A DNA stretch of 64,000 nt from Streptococcus hyointestinalis. GTDB lineage: Bacteria > Bacillota > Bacilli > Lactobacillales > Streptococcaceae. The position numbers and the translations under genes are program-made. How positions within the stretch are numbered: the stretch's first letter is position 1; every line of letters begins with the position of its first letter. Of the stretch, positions 52,484 to 59,793 are shown piece after piece. Below the pieces are notes generated by a model. It saw only the letters and a list, made by a program, of their open reading frames with translations. It was not told where the DNA came from and searched no databases. Location of the stretch: assembly GCF_011039275.1 (NCBI RefSeq), contig NZ_JAAKGB010000001.1:1488001-1552000 (forward strand). The letters are read 5' to 3'.

Positions 52484-53168
52484 AAGTTATTTGACCTCCT
52501 GTATAATCTAAACCGAAAAAATCATCGGTTATCTCATCAAGAAATGCTTCATCCACACGAACACGAGTACCATCCATAGCGAGACAAACATCGCAGGTCT
52601 TGCCGTCATGGTGACAATGCCACGTCTTATAGAGCACTACCTCTGCTTGTTTATTCTCTGTTATCTCTTTGAGGTACTGACTAGCCACTTCCTCCACCAA
52701 CAATCCAGCATGTAAAGAAGCCTTTTCTTGTGCCATGTGGACCTCTGATGTGGCAAACCGTAGCATGATGTACATAGAGGCTGCCATGAACTCCTCCTTG
52801 AGAGTTTTATTATCAGAGTTAGAAACATCTCTCTTAAGCTCACGAGCGCCCTCTAGGAGCTTTTTGAAGTTAGCCAATATAATTGTACCCAGACGGTCTT
52901 TCTCGTCCTCTACGAAGCTACTAGAGCTTATTTGAGACGTTATAGCGTTAATCATTCCTTCGTCATACATGACATCAGTCTGCTGCAAGATAGAAAGCAC
53001 CTCATCCGCAGACGATGAAACATACACTGCACTCAAGAGCTCAATAATTTGTTCTTTCCACTCTTCATCCACTTCATCATCATCAAAAATAGCAGATAGA
53101 TAGGCACTCAACCGTGAGACTAGCTCATCAAAGAAACGTTGAAATTCTTCCTCAAATCTATTGCTCAT
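52419..53168 (-). CDS. MuF-like phage head morphogenesis protein
   Basis: A 249-residue protein of the phage Mu gpF-like/minor head type. The C-terminus carries the family marks WHCHHDGKTCDVCLAMDGTRV and ITYAHPNCRCWVTYDAEE (TCxxCxxxxG and HPxCRC), likely a zinc-binding fold. The N-terminal half is helical (RFEEEFQRFFDELVSRLSAYLSAIF). Unusually it lies between the small and large terminase genes and not after the portal gene. It probably enters the capsid interior with the DNA. Confidence 0.8.
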   Translation of the reverse strand: MSNRFEEEFQRFFDELVSRLSAYLSAIFDDDEVDEEWKEQIIELLSAVYVSSSADEVLSILQQTDVMYDEGMINAITSQISSSSFVEDEKDRLGTIILANFKKLLEGARELKRDVSNSDNKTLKEEFMAASMYIMLRFATSEVHMAQEKASLHAGLLVEEVASQYLKEITENKQAEVVLYKTWHCHHDGKTCDVCLAMDGTRVRVDEAFLDEITDDFFGLDYTGGQITYAHPNCRCWVTYDAEEVIIKP

Positions 53169-53547
53169 TCGCTATCTCCGTCTCCATCTCACTAAAGATT
53201 GAATTGACCTTATCAAATGTAAAACTCTCCAACTCTTCAATGCTATTGTGGTTCTGATTGATGTTGAGTGTTTTCTGCGTAGGACGTCCCTCAATACGAT
53301 TAGCCCACTTCTCACGCTCATCGCTGTCCTCAAGCGCTGCTAAGGTCTGCTTTAGAGCGTTTATCTTAGCGATTGTACCAGCAGGCAAGAGCGAAAACTT
53401 ATCTTCACCATAGTTGTATATAGCGTCACGGTCGATAGGCTCTAATCCCCACAACATCTTTAAAGCCTCTAAATCTGGCACAGATAATTCAGACAGAGCC
53501 TTCATGTTGTCAGAGTAGGTCTTAGCCTTTGCTAATTCCTCGAACAT
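53158..53547 (-). CDS. Terminase small subunit, probable
   Basis: A 129-residue protein, first of the leftward late operon. The helical body (AKTYSDNMKALSELSVPDLEALKMLWGL) and the DSDEREKWANRIEGRPTQKTLNIN segment, like the EGKPTQ end of small terminases, support the call. It overlaps the MuF-like gene by 11 bases. In other phages this protein recognises the packaging site on DNA. The sequence is divergent, so the call rests partly on position. Confidence 0.65.
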   Translation of the reverse strand: MFEELAKAKTYSDNMKALSELSVPDLEALKMLWGLEPIDRDAIYNYGEDKFSLLPAGTIAKINALKQTLAALEDSDEREKWANRIEGRPTQKTLNINQNHNSIEELESFTFDKVNSIFSEMETEIANEQ

Positions 53548-53617
53548 AGCTAATCCTCCTTCTACAAAGTCTTATTACCGTCAGTATAGCTAGTTTGAGA
53601 GCACAAAAAAACGACCC

Positions 53618-53628
53618 GCTTAATTTGT
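53618..53628. repeat. Left target-site duplication of the IS
   Basis: GCTTAATTTGT, 11 bp, repeated exactly at 55134-55144 on the other side of the insertion sequence. Confidence 0.95.
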
Positions 53629-53711
53629 CAATGTCATTAAGTTAGCTAACCTATCACGTTTTGTGGTAGGTTAGTTTTTTTATGTTACACTAGAAATAAA
53701 AGGGGAAAATC

Positions 53712-55002
53712 ATGCTAGACCAGATTAAAGCTCATTTACTTGATAGTATTAACGACATCGTTTCCACCGCAAACCAGTTTGTGCTTCATCCTGAAAAAGA
53801 TTTTAGTCGGAAAAGTCAGCTAACGATGAAAACCATGATTCAAGCTATACTGACCATGGGTGGTAATACCTTAGCCAAAGAGCTACTTGATTTAGATTTG
53901 CCAGTCACTCAATCTGCCTTTGTCCAACGACGATATCGAATCAAACATCAAGCTTTTAAAACCCTGTTTGCCAATATTACTTCTAAAATTCCAACTTCTA
54001 AAGATCTCCCTATCCTAGCTGTTGATGGTAGTGATGTGGTTCTACCAAGAAATCGTTCTGATAAAACAACCTCGTTCCAAACTGGACCACACCACACTCC
54101 TTACAATCTCATTCATATCAATGCTCTCTACAATCTTGAACAAGAGATTTACCATGACCTACGAATTCAGGATAATCGGGAGGTTGATGAGCGTGCGGCT
54201 TTCATCGACATGATGGAGAGTTGTCCCTTTTGAACAAGCTCTGGTGATAATGGATAGGGGGTATGAATCCTACGATGTCATGGCGCATTGCCAGGAGAAA
54301 AATTGGTCGTATATTATTCGTATTCGCGATGGAAATAATTCTATGAAAAAGGGGTTTCATCTCCCTGATACTCCTTGTTTTGATGAGGCATTTGACCTAA
54401 ACATCTGTCGCAAACAAACCAATGACATGAAACACCTGTATCGGAACTTCCCTAATCAGTATCATTTTTTACCTCATAATGCCTCCTTTGACTTTCTGCC
54501 ATGTTCTAGTCGAAAAAGTGATCCAATCAGTTTTTATGGTCTTCATTTTCGGATGGTGCACCTCGAAATCAAGCCAGGTTTCTTTGAAACTTTGGTGACA
54601 AACACCGATTATTCTCCAGAAAAATTAAAAGATCTCTATGCCTACAGATGGGGTATAGAGACCAGTTTTCGTGACCTAAAATATAGTATCGGTCTGACTC
54701 ATTTTCACGCGAAAAAGAAGGAAGGGATTCTCCAAGAAATCTATGCTCGCTTTATCAACTTTAATGTTTGTAAATGGCTAACCTCACACGTCACCATTAA
54801 AACACCAAAGTTAAAACAGACTTATAAAATTTGTTTTTCAGACGCTGTTTATGCCTGTCGAAAATTTCTTAGAGAAGAACTTACTTCCTTCCAATTAGAA
54901 ACCTACATTGCTAAGCATTTATCCATTATTCGACCCAATCGAACCTTCCAAAGAAAGATAAAAAGCAAGGTACCTGTAAGCTTCACTTATAGAGTAACAT
55001 AA
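53712..55002 (+). pseudogene. IS4-family transposase, frameshifted
   Basis: DDE transposase. Motifs: ILAVDGSDVVLPR (first Asp), VIMDRGYESYDVM (second Asp), and YRWGIETSFRDLKYSIGL, the YREK signature with the Glu. The frame breaks near 54230: the first part ends ...MMESCPF then TGA, the second resumes EQALVIMDRG one base later, so joining at a run of four T restores SCPFEQALVIMDRG. One extra T explains it. The IS is therefore probably immobile now, unless a programmed +1 shift or a sequencing error accounts for it. AAAAGGGGAAAAT precedes the ATG. Confidence 0.9.
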
Positions 55003-55052
55003 TAGTTGAAAAATTGGGTTAAAAAACTTCCTTTTTGTGCGCCCTAAATACA

Positions 55053-55098
55053 AAAACTATTCCCGTCTTGTCATCAATTGCTCGGACGGGAATAGTTT
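55053..55098. terminator. Terminator at the IS right end
   Basis: AACTATTCCCGTC and GACGGGAATAGTT form a 13-bp stem with a TTT tract after it on the plus strand. Confidence 0.85.
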
Positions 55099-55165
55099 CT
55101 TTAGCTGCTTAAATACTTAACTTAATGACATTGGCTTAATTTGTAGGTCATCTTTTTTTATATTA

Positions 55166-55236
55166 AGCCCATGAACGGATTTGAACCGATGATTAAGCTT
55201 TTGCAGAGCTCTGCCTTACCACTTGGCTACATGGGC
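55166..55236 (-). tRNA. Phage-encoded tRNA-Cys (GCA)
   Basis: A 71-base cloverleaf on the minus strand: acceptor GCCCATG/CATGGGC, D-arm GCC-AAGTGGTAA-GGC, anticodon stem GAGCT/AGCTT with loop CTGCAAA giving anticodon GCA, T-loop TTCAAAT, and discriminator U73 as in tRNA-Cys. The T-stem ATCGG/CCGTT has one T-T mismatch. No CCA is encoded. The gene ends only seven bases beyond the XRE-regulator stop, inside the prophage, and the IS inserted just beyond it. Confidence 0.9.
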
Positions 55237-55243
55237 ATTAGCA

Positions 55244-55450
55244 TTACCATTCCCTAAAGACATCAGCGTATGAACAGCCGTAGTAATTAACGAGCTTAGC
55301 TAAGGTTGTCACTCTGACATCACTCTTGCCAGTCTCGATGCTTGATAAAGTCGGATAGGATATTCCAGTCGCTTCTGCTACTGCTTTCAATGTCTCCTTA
55401 TTTGCTTTACGGATACGTCTTAGATTACGTCCTAAGGTAGTTAATATCAT
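55244..55450 (-). CDS. Small XRE-family regulator
   Basis: A 68-residue single helix-turn-helix protein (LGRNLRRIRKANKETLKAVAEATGISYPTLSSIETGKSDVRVTTLAKL): the HTH is AVAEATGISYPTLSSIE. It has no C-terminal domain, so it is Cro-like or a short repressor. It is transcribed leftwards, divergent from the early block, and is followed by the tRNA gene within seven bases, so one transcript may carry both. It probably binds sites in the 800-base gap upstream. Confidence 0.82.
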   Translation of the reverse strand: MILTTLGRNLRRIRKANKETLKAVAEATGISYPTLSSIETGKSDVRVTTLAKLVNYYGCSYADVFREW

Positions 55451-56251
55451 ATTTTAGCCTTTATTTGATATTTTGGGAAAAAATTGTGTTGGTGAATTGG
55501 GGAAAAGGGCGACGACCAATCTGCGCCAATTTTTTAATCGGGCTTACTCTTTTGTCTGTCTGCTTATTCGCTTTATCTTTCCGAAAAATTACTATTTTTC
55601 AGACACTTAAAACAATCGATACACGCATACAAATCGCATTATATCAACGCTTTTCACGTATTCAACACAATCATTCACGCATTACACTACACGCATATTA
55701 TACTATTATATTATACGTCTGCATATATACGCACGATTATACACCACACAGCACACACGCCACACGCTTTTTTATATCATTATAAAATTATTAAACGTCT
55801 AATAATTATCTAATCATATTCATAAGCAAAAAATAGAAAGACGAATCAATCCCCCACACCCTCTAATAACCCTTTAATTTATCACAAAATTACATATACA
55901 TTCAATCACGACACGCCCGGCTATATTTCACCTTATCACTTTTGTATAATCTAAATCGCTTTATCAAAACGTGAAACGCTTTGTAAATCGTTTACGATTA
56001 TACAAAAGCGATTGAAAATTATCAAGACTTTAGCTTTTTTGTATCTATTTGTTATAATGAAAATCAGTAATCTGACGTGACTATTAACACGCTTAAAAAA
56101 TTGTTTAATTCCGCATAAAATAAGGCTTTTTATAGTCTAAATCCATTGACATTATAGGCTTAATTTGATATAATATATAATGTAAGTTGGTTAATAGCTT
56201 ACAAGGGATTTCACTACCTTTTAAAATCAAATTGAAAGGGGGGTGATTGTC
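55451..56251. promoter_or_regulatory. AT-rich control region of the early block
   Basis: About 800 bases with no gene I can support. It holds, from left to right: a G-poor stretch with repeated CACGCAT/CACGC words (55621-55775), a 13-bp inverted repeat CTTTTGTATAATC (55939-55951 and 55996-56008) with CGCTTT/CGTTTA words between, an extended -10 TGTTATAAT (56050-56059 region), and the consensus promoter at 56146-56174. It could contain operators and the phage replication origin. Confidence 0.55.
56146..56174 (+). promoter_or_regulatory. Early promoter
   Basis: TTGACA (56146-56151), 17 bases, TATAAT (56169-56174): a perfect consensus, upstream of the first small early gene. Confidence 0.9.
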
Positions 56252-56386
56252 TTGGATAGTCGCCGAAAGCGTCTTGAAAAGACAAAACAAAAAGAGCAAG
56301 AAAAGCGCAATATTATTTTATATTATATCAGCGTGATTGGCTTTCTGATTGATATAATTAAAATGATATTAGAAACGCTATTCTAG
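56252..56386 (+). CDS. 44-aa single-span membrane peptide
   Basis: Starts at a TTG, eight bases after GGGGGG; MDSRRKRLEKTKQKEQEKRN is strongly basic, then IILYYISVIGFLIDIIKMILETLF is one membrane helix. Below the usual ORF cutoff but with a clear ribosome-binding site and a consensus promoter, so I believe it. Unknown function; small membrane peptides in phage early regions often alter host processes. Confidence 0.55.
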   Translation: MDSRRKRLEKTKQKEQEKRNIILYYISVIGFLIDIIKMILETLF

Positions 56387-56466
56387 CTCTAAAGTATCAG
56401 TAAGCAAGTTAGTTATAATAGCTTGCCTGCTGATTTTGATTTTATATGAAAAGGGGAAAAAAGTCA

Positions 56467-56577
56467 ATGAAAAACTTTGTTAAAACGCATTTGGTTGAAA
56501 TTGCTATTGTTGTTATGGGGCTTGATTGCATTATATCGCTTATAACAATTATTATAAAACTGACTAAACTATTTTAA
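56467..56577 (+). CDS. 36-aa single-span membrane peptide
   Basis: MKNFVKTHLVEIAIVVMGLD then a second hydrophobic stretch CIISLITIIIKLTKLF. AAAAGGGGAAAA precedes the ATG. Second in a row of tiny membrane genes in the early block. No family recognised. Confidence 0.5.
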   Translation: MKNFVKTHLVEIAIVVMGLDCIISLITIIIKLTKLF

Positions 56578-56678
56578 GTAAAAAAGGGCTTTTCTACTTC
56601 TTTGTCAAAAGTGGTCTAAACCCGCATAAAATCAAGGAAAATAAGCCAAAAAAAATTAAAAAAATTGCTTAAAAAGGC

Positions 56679-56707
56679 TTGACAAAAGCCCTAAAAAGTT
56701 ATATAAT
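56679..56707 (+). promoter_or_regulatory. Consensus promoter in front of a structured region
   Basis: TTGACA (56679-56684), 17 bases, TATAAT (56702-56707), perfect consensus. The predicted start near 56714 lies four bases before a 16-bp hairpin. Confidence 0.92.
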
Positions 56708-56712
56708 ATAAA

Positions 56713-56875
56713 CATAAAGATAGGTGATAAACCAAAATAAAAAAGGTTTATCACCTATCTGACTAAAAAAACTAAATAGAAAGAGACAATAAAAAAACTA
56801 TGTTGCGTGACGATCGCCAAACAGTAACGCAACATAGCCCCGAACCCTTTAAAGTCAAAAAGACTTTTTGGGTGA
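56713..56875 (+). ncRNA. Candidate structured RNA with three stem-loops
   Basis: After the consensus promoter come: a perfect 16-bp hairpin (56718-56733 with 56745-56760, loop AAAATAAAAAA), an 11-bp hairpin CTATGTTGCGT/ACGCAACATAG (56798-56837), and a third stem AAAGTC/GACTTT followed by T's, extendable with ACCC/GGGT (56844-56873), which could terminate. There is no start codon with a ribosome site inside. It could be a small RNA, a long structured leader of the gene at 56960, or an origin. I infer RNA from the promoter placement. Confidence 0.5.
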
Positions 56876-56959
56876 TATGTCTGTAAACTTGTAAAGCGCT
56901 ATGGCTTTATTAGCTTACTTTTTGATTGTATCAAGTTTTGGGGTTATTGTCAAGGGAAT

Positions 56960-57232
56960 ATGAATATGAATGACGTCAAAGTTATCAAAGTCGATCACGT
57001 TAATGAAATGTTTTGGGAGCTATCAACATCCGACGCATTAGAACAAATCTTTTTCAACGGCTACGATTGTGACCCTATACAAACAAAAGACTTTAACGTA
57101 TCTTACACAACTTTCATGGATGACAACACTCATATCAGTTTTGAGGCTTACAAGCTTGGTTATATTGAAAAATATTACGAACGCTTGCAAGAGCTAGACG
57201 CTTGTTTTTACGAAAACAACACGCATTATTAA
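56960..57232 (+). CDS. Early phage protein, unknown
   Basis: A 90-residue acidic protein (MNMNDVKVIKVDHVNEMFWELSTS...FFNGYDCDPIQTKDFNVSYTTFMDD). It starts at one of two near ATG codons (56960 or 56966) behind AAGGGAATATG. First full-size gene after the structured region. No family recognised. Confidence 0.6.
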   Translation: MNMNDVKVIKVDHVNEMFWELSTSDALEQIFFNGYDCDPIQTKDFNVSYTTFMDDNTHISFEAYKLGYIEKYYERLQELDACFYENNTHY

Positions 57233-57355
57233 ACAATTATTGTTAATGTCGCAACCGTGAGAACTGAAAAAACATTTATGCTATCGCTTTTGGGGCTTTT
57301 GCCCCTTGCCTTATCAGCAAAAACTTAAAAATACAATCAAAAAGAGGTAAATAAA

Positions 57356-58024
57356 ATGACACAACAAGAAAGAGCATACGAACTAGCAAACCTTATCAAC
57401 AATCATCCAGCGGTTTTAGAACTTGCAAAAGCTAATGCAGAAGAAACAATCAACTTTAATGAGTTGAAAGAAATTAAAACCAAAACTTCTCAAAGCACTT
57501 GGTACGATAGCAATGAATTAAATGGACGTAGCCTCTACACTTACAAAGTGTTGCCTGAGGTTTACGACTTGGCAAAAGAACTCTACAATATTCGTAAAGA
57601 AAACGAAGGTAATGATAACTTCGATTTTTACGGAACAAAATACACCACAATTAAAACCAGTGACACTGACCATGAAAATTTGATGCATAGTTTAGGCGTT
57701 GAAGTCACTATCAATCGTGCCGGAAAATGCTTAGAACTATATCAAGAAGATGTTTTGGGGCTTCAAAATGGTGAAACAATGGGTGAAAAAATCCAAAGAG
57801 AAGAACAAGAACGAATGGAAAAAGAAGCTGACTCATTGACAACATTTTGGACAACACACACTGTTGAAGAAGCTCAAAAAATAGTTATCGAACATCCAAA
57901 TTTTGGAACAGGTAAACTTACAAAAGCAATCAAAGAGAACGATGATGTCGTTAGCGTTGACTTTGCCGGCAATGTAAAACAACTTACTCTTAGTTTTTTG
58001 TTAGAACGTGAATGGGTAAAATAA
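57356..58024 (+). CDS. Early phage protein, unknown
   Basis: A 222-residue acidic, mostly helical protein. AAAGAGG lies eight bases before the ATG. A segment LQNGETMGEKIQREEQERMEKEADSL is coiled-coil-like. The C-terminus (FGTGKLTKAIKENDDVVSVDFAGNVKQLTL) looks strand-rich. A PFGTGKL-like sequence occurs but without a Walker context. Unknown. Confidence 0.6.
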   Translation: MTQQERAYELANLINNHPAVLELAKANAEETINFNELKEIKTKTSQSTWYDSNELNGRSLYTYKVLPEVYDLAKELYNIRKENEGNDNFDFYGTKYTTIKTSDTDHENLMHSLGVEVTINRAGKCLELYQEDVLGLQNGETMGEKIQREEQERMEKEADSLTTFWTTHTVEEAQKIVIEHPNFGTGKLTKAIKENDDVVSVDFAGNVKQLTLSFLLEREWVK

Positions 58025-58067
58025 TAAGCAGGCAACAGCCTGCTTTTATAGAAAGGGATAAAGAATC

Positions 58068-58355
58068 ATGAAAAAAGAACTATTAAGAATGATGCAAAAC
58101 GAAATTATAGAGCTAGGGGCGATTGAAATAGGCTACAATTATGCTATTATTGACGTTTTTGACCCGTGGGTCGTTATAGACACAATGACAGAGTTATCAG
58201 AATGGTGCTCATTGCATGATATGCCTGAGTATCGTCGTTATTGTTTGATTGTTACTAAAGTCATTGAAAAGATGACGCTTGACGAGTTTGAAAAAGTCGC
58301 TAAATACTTCTTGACTTACAAAGGATACATAAGACAAGAGCAAAAAGCTGCATAG
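58068..58355 (+). CDS. Early phage protein, unknown
   Basis: A 95-residue protein (LLRMMQNEIIELGAIEIGYNYAIIDVFDPWVVIDTMTELSEW). AAAGGGAT precedes the ATG. Mixed alpha/beta by look; no motif seen. Part of the rightward early operon. Confidence 0.55.
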   Translation: MKKELLRMMQNEIIELGAIEIGYNYAIIDVFDPWVVIDTMTELSEWCSLHDMPEYRRYCLIVTKVIEKMTLDEFEKVAKYFLTYKGYIRQEQKAA

Positions 58356-58382
58356 GCTCGTAAAAAGGAAAAGGTGAAAATA

Positions 58383-58598
58383 ATGGAAGAGTTAAATTTA
58401 AGCCCGCTGGGTCTGCTAATCTTTTATATTGTCTTTATCGGCTTACTGATTTTAGCTTTAAGCCTTAAAAGTTACGAGACTATAGACATAGAGAGCGAGG
58501 AAGAGCGCCAAGAGCGAGAAAAGAGAGAGGCGGAAAAAAAGCGGAATGAAATTATCGCAAGCCGCCGAGGCGCTTATATGCAAATCCAACATAGGTGA
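58383..58598 (+). CDS. Small membrane protein with charged tail
   Basis: A 71-residue protein: MEELNLSPLGLLIFYIVFIGLLILALSLK is one membrane span, then a strongly charged helix (EEERQEREKREAEKKRNEIIASRRG). I use the ATG at 58383; a GTG three codons earlier is possible. Layout suggests a cytoplasmic coiled coil tethered to the membrane. Confidence 0.55.
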   Translation: MEELNLSPLGLLIFYIVFIGLLILALSLKSYETIDIESEEERQEREKREAEKKRNEIIASRRGAYMQIQHR

Positions 58599-58630
58599 GG
58601 GGCGCTGCTCCTTATCCTTTTGTAAAAAAA

Positions 58631-58671
58631 ACACCATGAAAACACTTGCTTTAGCTCGCTTTTCATGGTGT
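58631..58671. repeat. 12-bp inverted repeat before the HTH gene
   Basis: ACACCATGAAAA (58631-58642) and TTTTCATGGTGT (58660-58671). The right arm adjoins TAATATAAT, a -10-like sequence before the gene at 58707. It may be an operator for that gene's product, or a leftward terminator (an A-run precedes it), though no leftward gene is near. Confidence 0.6.
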
Positions 58672-58706
58672 AATATAATTGAATCGACTTTAAGAGAGGG
58701 AAAAAT

Positions 58707-59147
58707 ATGCCAAGAAAAGCACGAAAACTAATAGAACCAACGCCAAACACGCTCCCACCTTCTTATTACCACATGAAATCGGAAATCACCGCAATGTTAG
58801 AAGCGTGGGATACCGAGTTAGAACGCTATGAGATAGACACGAGCTATATTACAAAACGTACAGGGGTTAGTTTACTAACTATATCTAAGCTACGCAATGG
58901 TAAAGCAAAGTTACAAAATATGACATTTGTAAATGTTATGAAATTATACAACCTTGCCAAGTATTGCCGTAACGTTGGCAAATTTACAGCAGAGACACGG
59001 ATGAAACTGGGGCAAGAGCGCCCAGCAATCCCCCCAGTTCCTAGAAAATACGTTGAAAATTATAAGAGAAACAGGGAAAAAGAACGAGAACAGCAACAGT
59101 TAGAATTAGAAAAAAATGAAAGTGAGGGAACACCATGGACACCTTAG
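58707..59147 (+). CDS. Helix-turn-helix DNA-binding protein, early
   Basis: A 146-residue protein. TSYITKRTGVSLLTISKLRNGKAKLQNMTFVNVMKLYNLAKY (residues ~47-88) is an XRE-type HTH (TKRTGVSLLTISKLRNG). The C-terminal third is proline-then-charged (PAIPPVPRKYVENYKRNREKEREQQQ), a likely coiled coil. AGAGGGAAAAAT precedes the ATG. It may act on the inverted repeat just upstream or on the control region at 55.5-56.2 kb. Confidence 0.7.
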   Translation: MPRKARKLIEPTPNTLPPSYYHMKSEITAMLEAWDTELERYEIDTSYITKRTGVSLLTISKLRNGKAKLQNMTFVNVMKLYNLAKYCRNVGKFTAETRMKLGQERPAIPPVPRKYVENYKRNREKEREQQQLELEKNESEGTPWTP

Positions 59148-59260
59148 CAGGAGCTTTTGTTATTTTCTTCTTAATAGGCATTTTTGCCTTTCTCGTTTTA
59201 ACGTTGAAAGAGGTCATTAAATACCTATGGGCGTTTATTGTGAAATTATGGAAAGATTGA
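59135..59260 (+). CDS. 41-aa membrane peptide
   Basis: MDTLAGAFVIFFLIGIFAFL then VLTLKEVIKYLWAFIVKLWKD: one or two hydrophobic helices. It starts inside the end of the HTH gene (13-base overlap) with GTGAGGGAA before its ATG, which supports translation by coupling. Not recognised. Confidence 0.55.
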   Translation: MDTLAGAFVIFFLIGIFAFLVLTLKEVIKYLWAFIVKLWKD

Positions 59261-59278
59261 TTTTTAGGAGGTAGGCAC

Positions 59279-59449
59279 ATGTTTGAATTATGGTCGCTAT
59301 TAACACTAGGTCCTGTACTTATTATGTTTTCCTTTGTGTTTGTAGGGTTCTATATAGTCCTTTTCGTGATTGTAAGGACAATTAAGGCGATATATGAGGC
59401 GATACAAGACCATAAACTATTAAAAGACGAAGATACCGATGAATGGTAG
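59279..59449 (+). CDS. 56-aa membrane peptide
   Basis: MFELWSLLTLGPVLIMFSFV followed by FVGFYIVLFVIVRTIKAIYE and an acidic tail DEDTDEW. AGGAGGTAGGC lies just before the ATG, a near-perfect ribosome-binding site. Last gene before a terminator. Unknown function. Confidence 0.6.
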   Translation: MFELWSLLTLGPVLIMFSFVFVGFYIVLFVIVRTIKAIYEAIQDHKLLKDEDTDEW

Positions 59450-59465
59450 AGGTAAAAAAAGGTTG

Positions 59466-59498
59466 AAAACACGCTAAAAAAAGCGTGTTTTTTTTGAT
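59466..59498 (+). terminator. Early-operon terminator before hicAB
   Basis: AACACGCT-AAAAAA-AGCGTGTT followed by TTTTTT. Confidence 0.9.
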
Positions 59499-59507
59499 AG
59501 AAAAGGG

Positions 59508-59536
59508 TTGACAAATGCGCATAATGCGTATACAAT
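59508..59536 (+). promoter_or_regulatory. hicAB promoter with palindromic spacer
   Basis: TTGACA (59508-59513), 17 bases, TACAAT (59531-59536). The spacer reads ATGCGCATAATGCGTAT, two half-palindromic GCGCAT/ATGCGT words, a likely HicB operator. Confidence 0.8.
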
Positions 59537-59563
59537 AAATGGTGTAAGGAGGTAATAGCGCTT

Positions 59564-59755
59564 ATGCCACTTATAGGCAAAGAAATGGTGAAACTTGCAA
59601 AGAAAAACGGATGGGTAGAAATCTGAATCGAAGGAAGTCACCACCATTTCAAGAAAGAAGGTTTTCCGAGAATAGTCACTATCCCAGTTCATGGAAACAA
59701 AGACTTAGGAAAAGGACTAGAAAAGAAAATCTTGAAAGATTTGGGGTTGCTGTAA
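59564..59755 (+). pseudogene. hicA: hicA toxin gene with an in-frame nonsense codon
   Basis: HicA is a small dsRBD-like mRNA endonuclease. The first 20 residues (MPLIGKEMVKLAKKNGWVEI) are HicA-typical. Codon 21 is TGA (59624-59626), where homologues have Arg; a single change from CGA would make it. The same frame then continues IEGSHHHFKKEGFPRIVTIP and VHGNKDLGKGLEKKILKDLG, with the catalytic His in SHHHF, to a stop at 59753. GGAGG precedes the ATG. The toxin is therefore inactivated, while the antitoxin gene is intact. Confidence 0.92.
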
Positions 59756-59793
59756 GCGCCCCTTCTCTTTCATTTTTAAGGGGGGAGAAAATT

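Larger units (their letters stand above)
53629..55133 (+). mobile_element. IS4-family insertion sequence, 1505 bp
   Basis: Terminal inverted repeats begin CAATGTCATTAAGTTA on both ends (53629-53644 and 55118-55133, perfect over 16 bases) and an 11-bp target duplication flanks them, matching the 10-12 bp of IS4-type elements. A hairpin terminator (CTAACCTA...TAGGTTAG then T-run, 53647-53681) near the left end guards against outside transcription. A second one (55053-55098) closes the right side. The IS sits between the small terminase gene and the tRNA gene and faces the opposite way to the late operon. Confidence 0.92.

Noticed and set aside
54200..54245. Programmed +1 frameshift in the transposase
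   Set aside because: IS4 transposases are not known for it and a single extra T in TTTT is simpler; not excluded by sequence alone.
55465..55785. 106-codon plus-strand frame over the G-poor repeat region
   Set aside because: Composition (His/Thr/Tyr-rich) reflects the repeated CACGC words; no convincing ribosome site or family.
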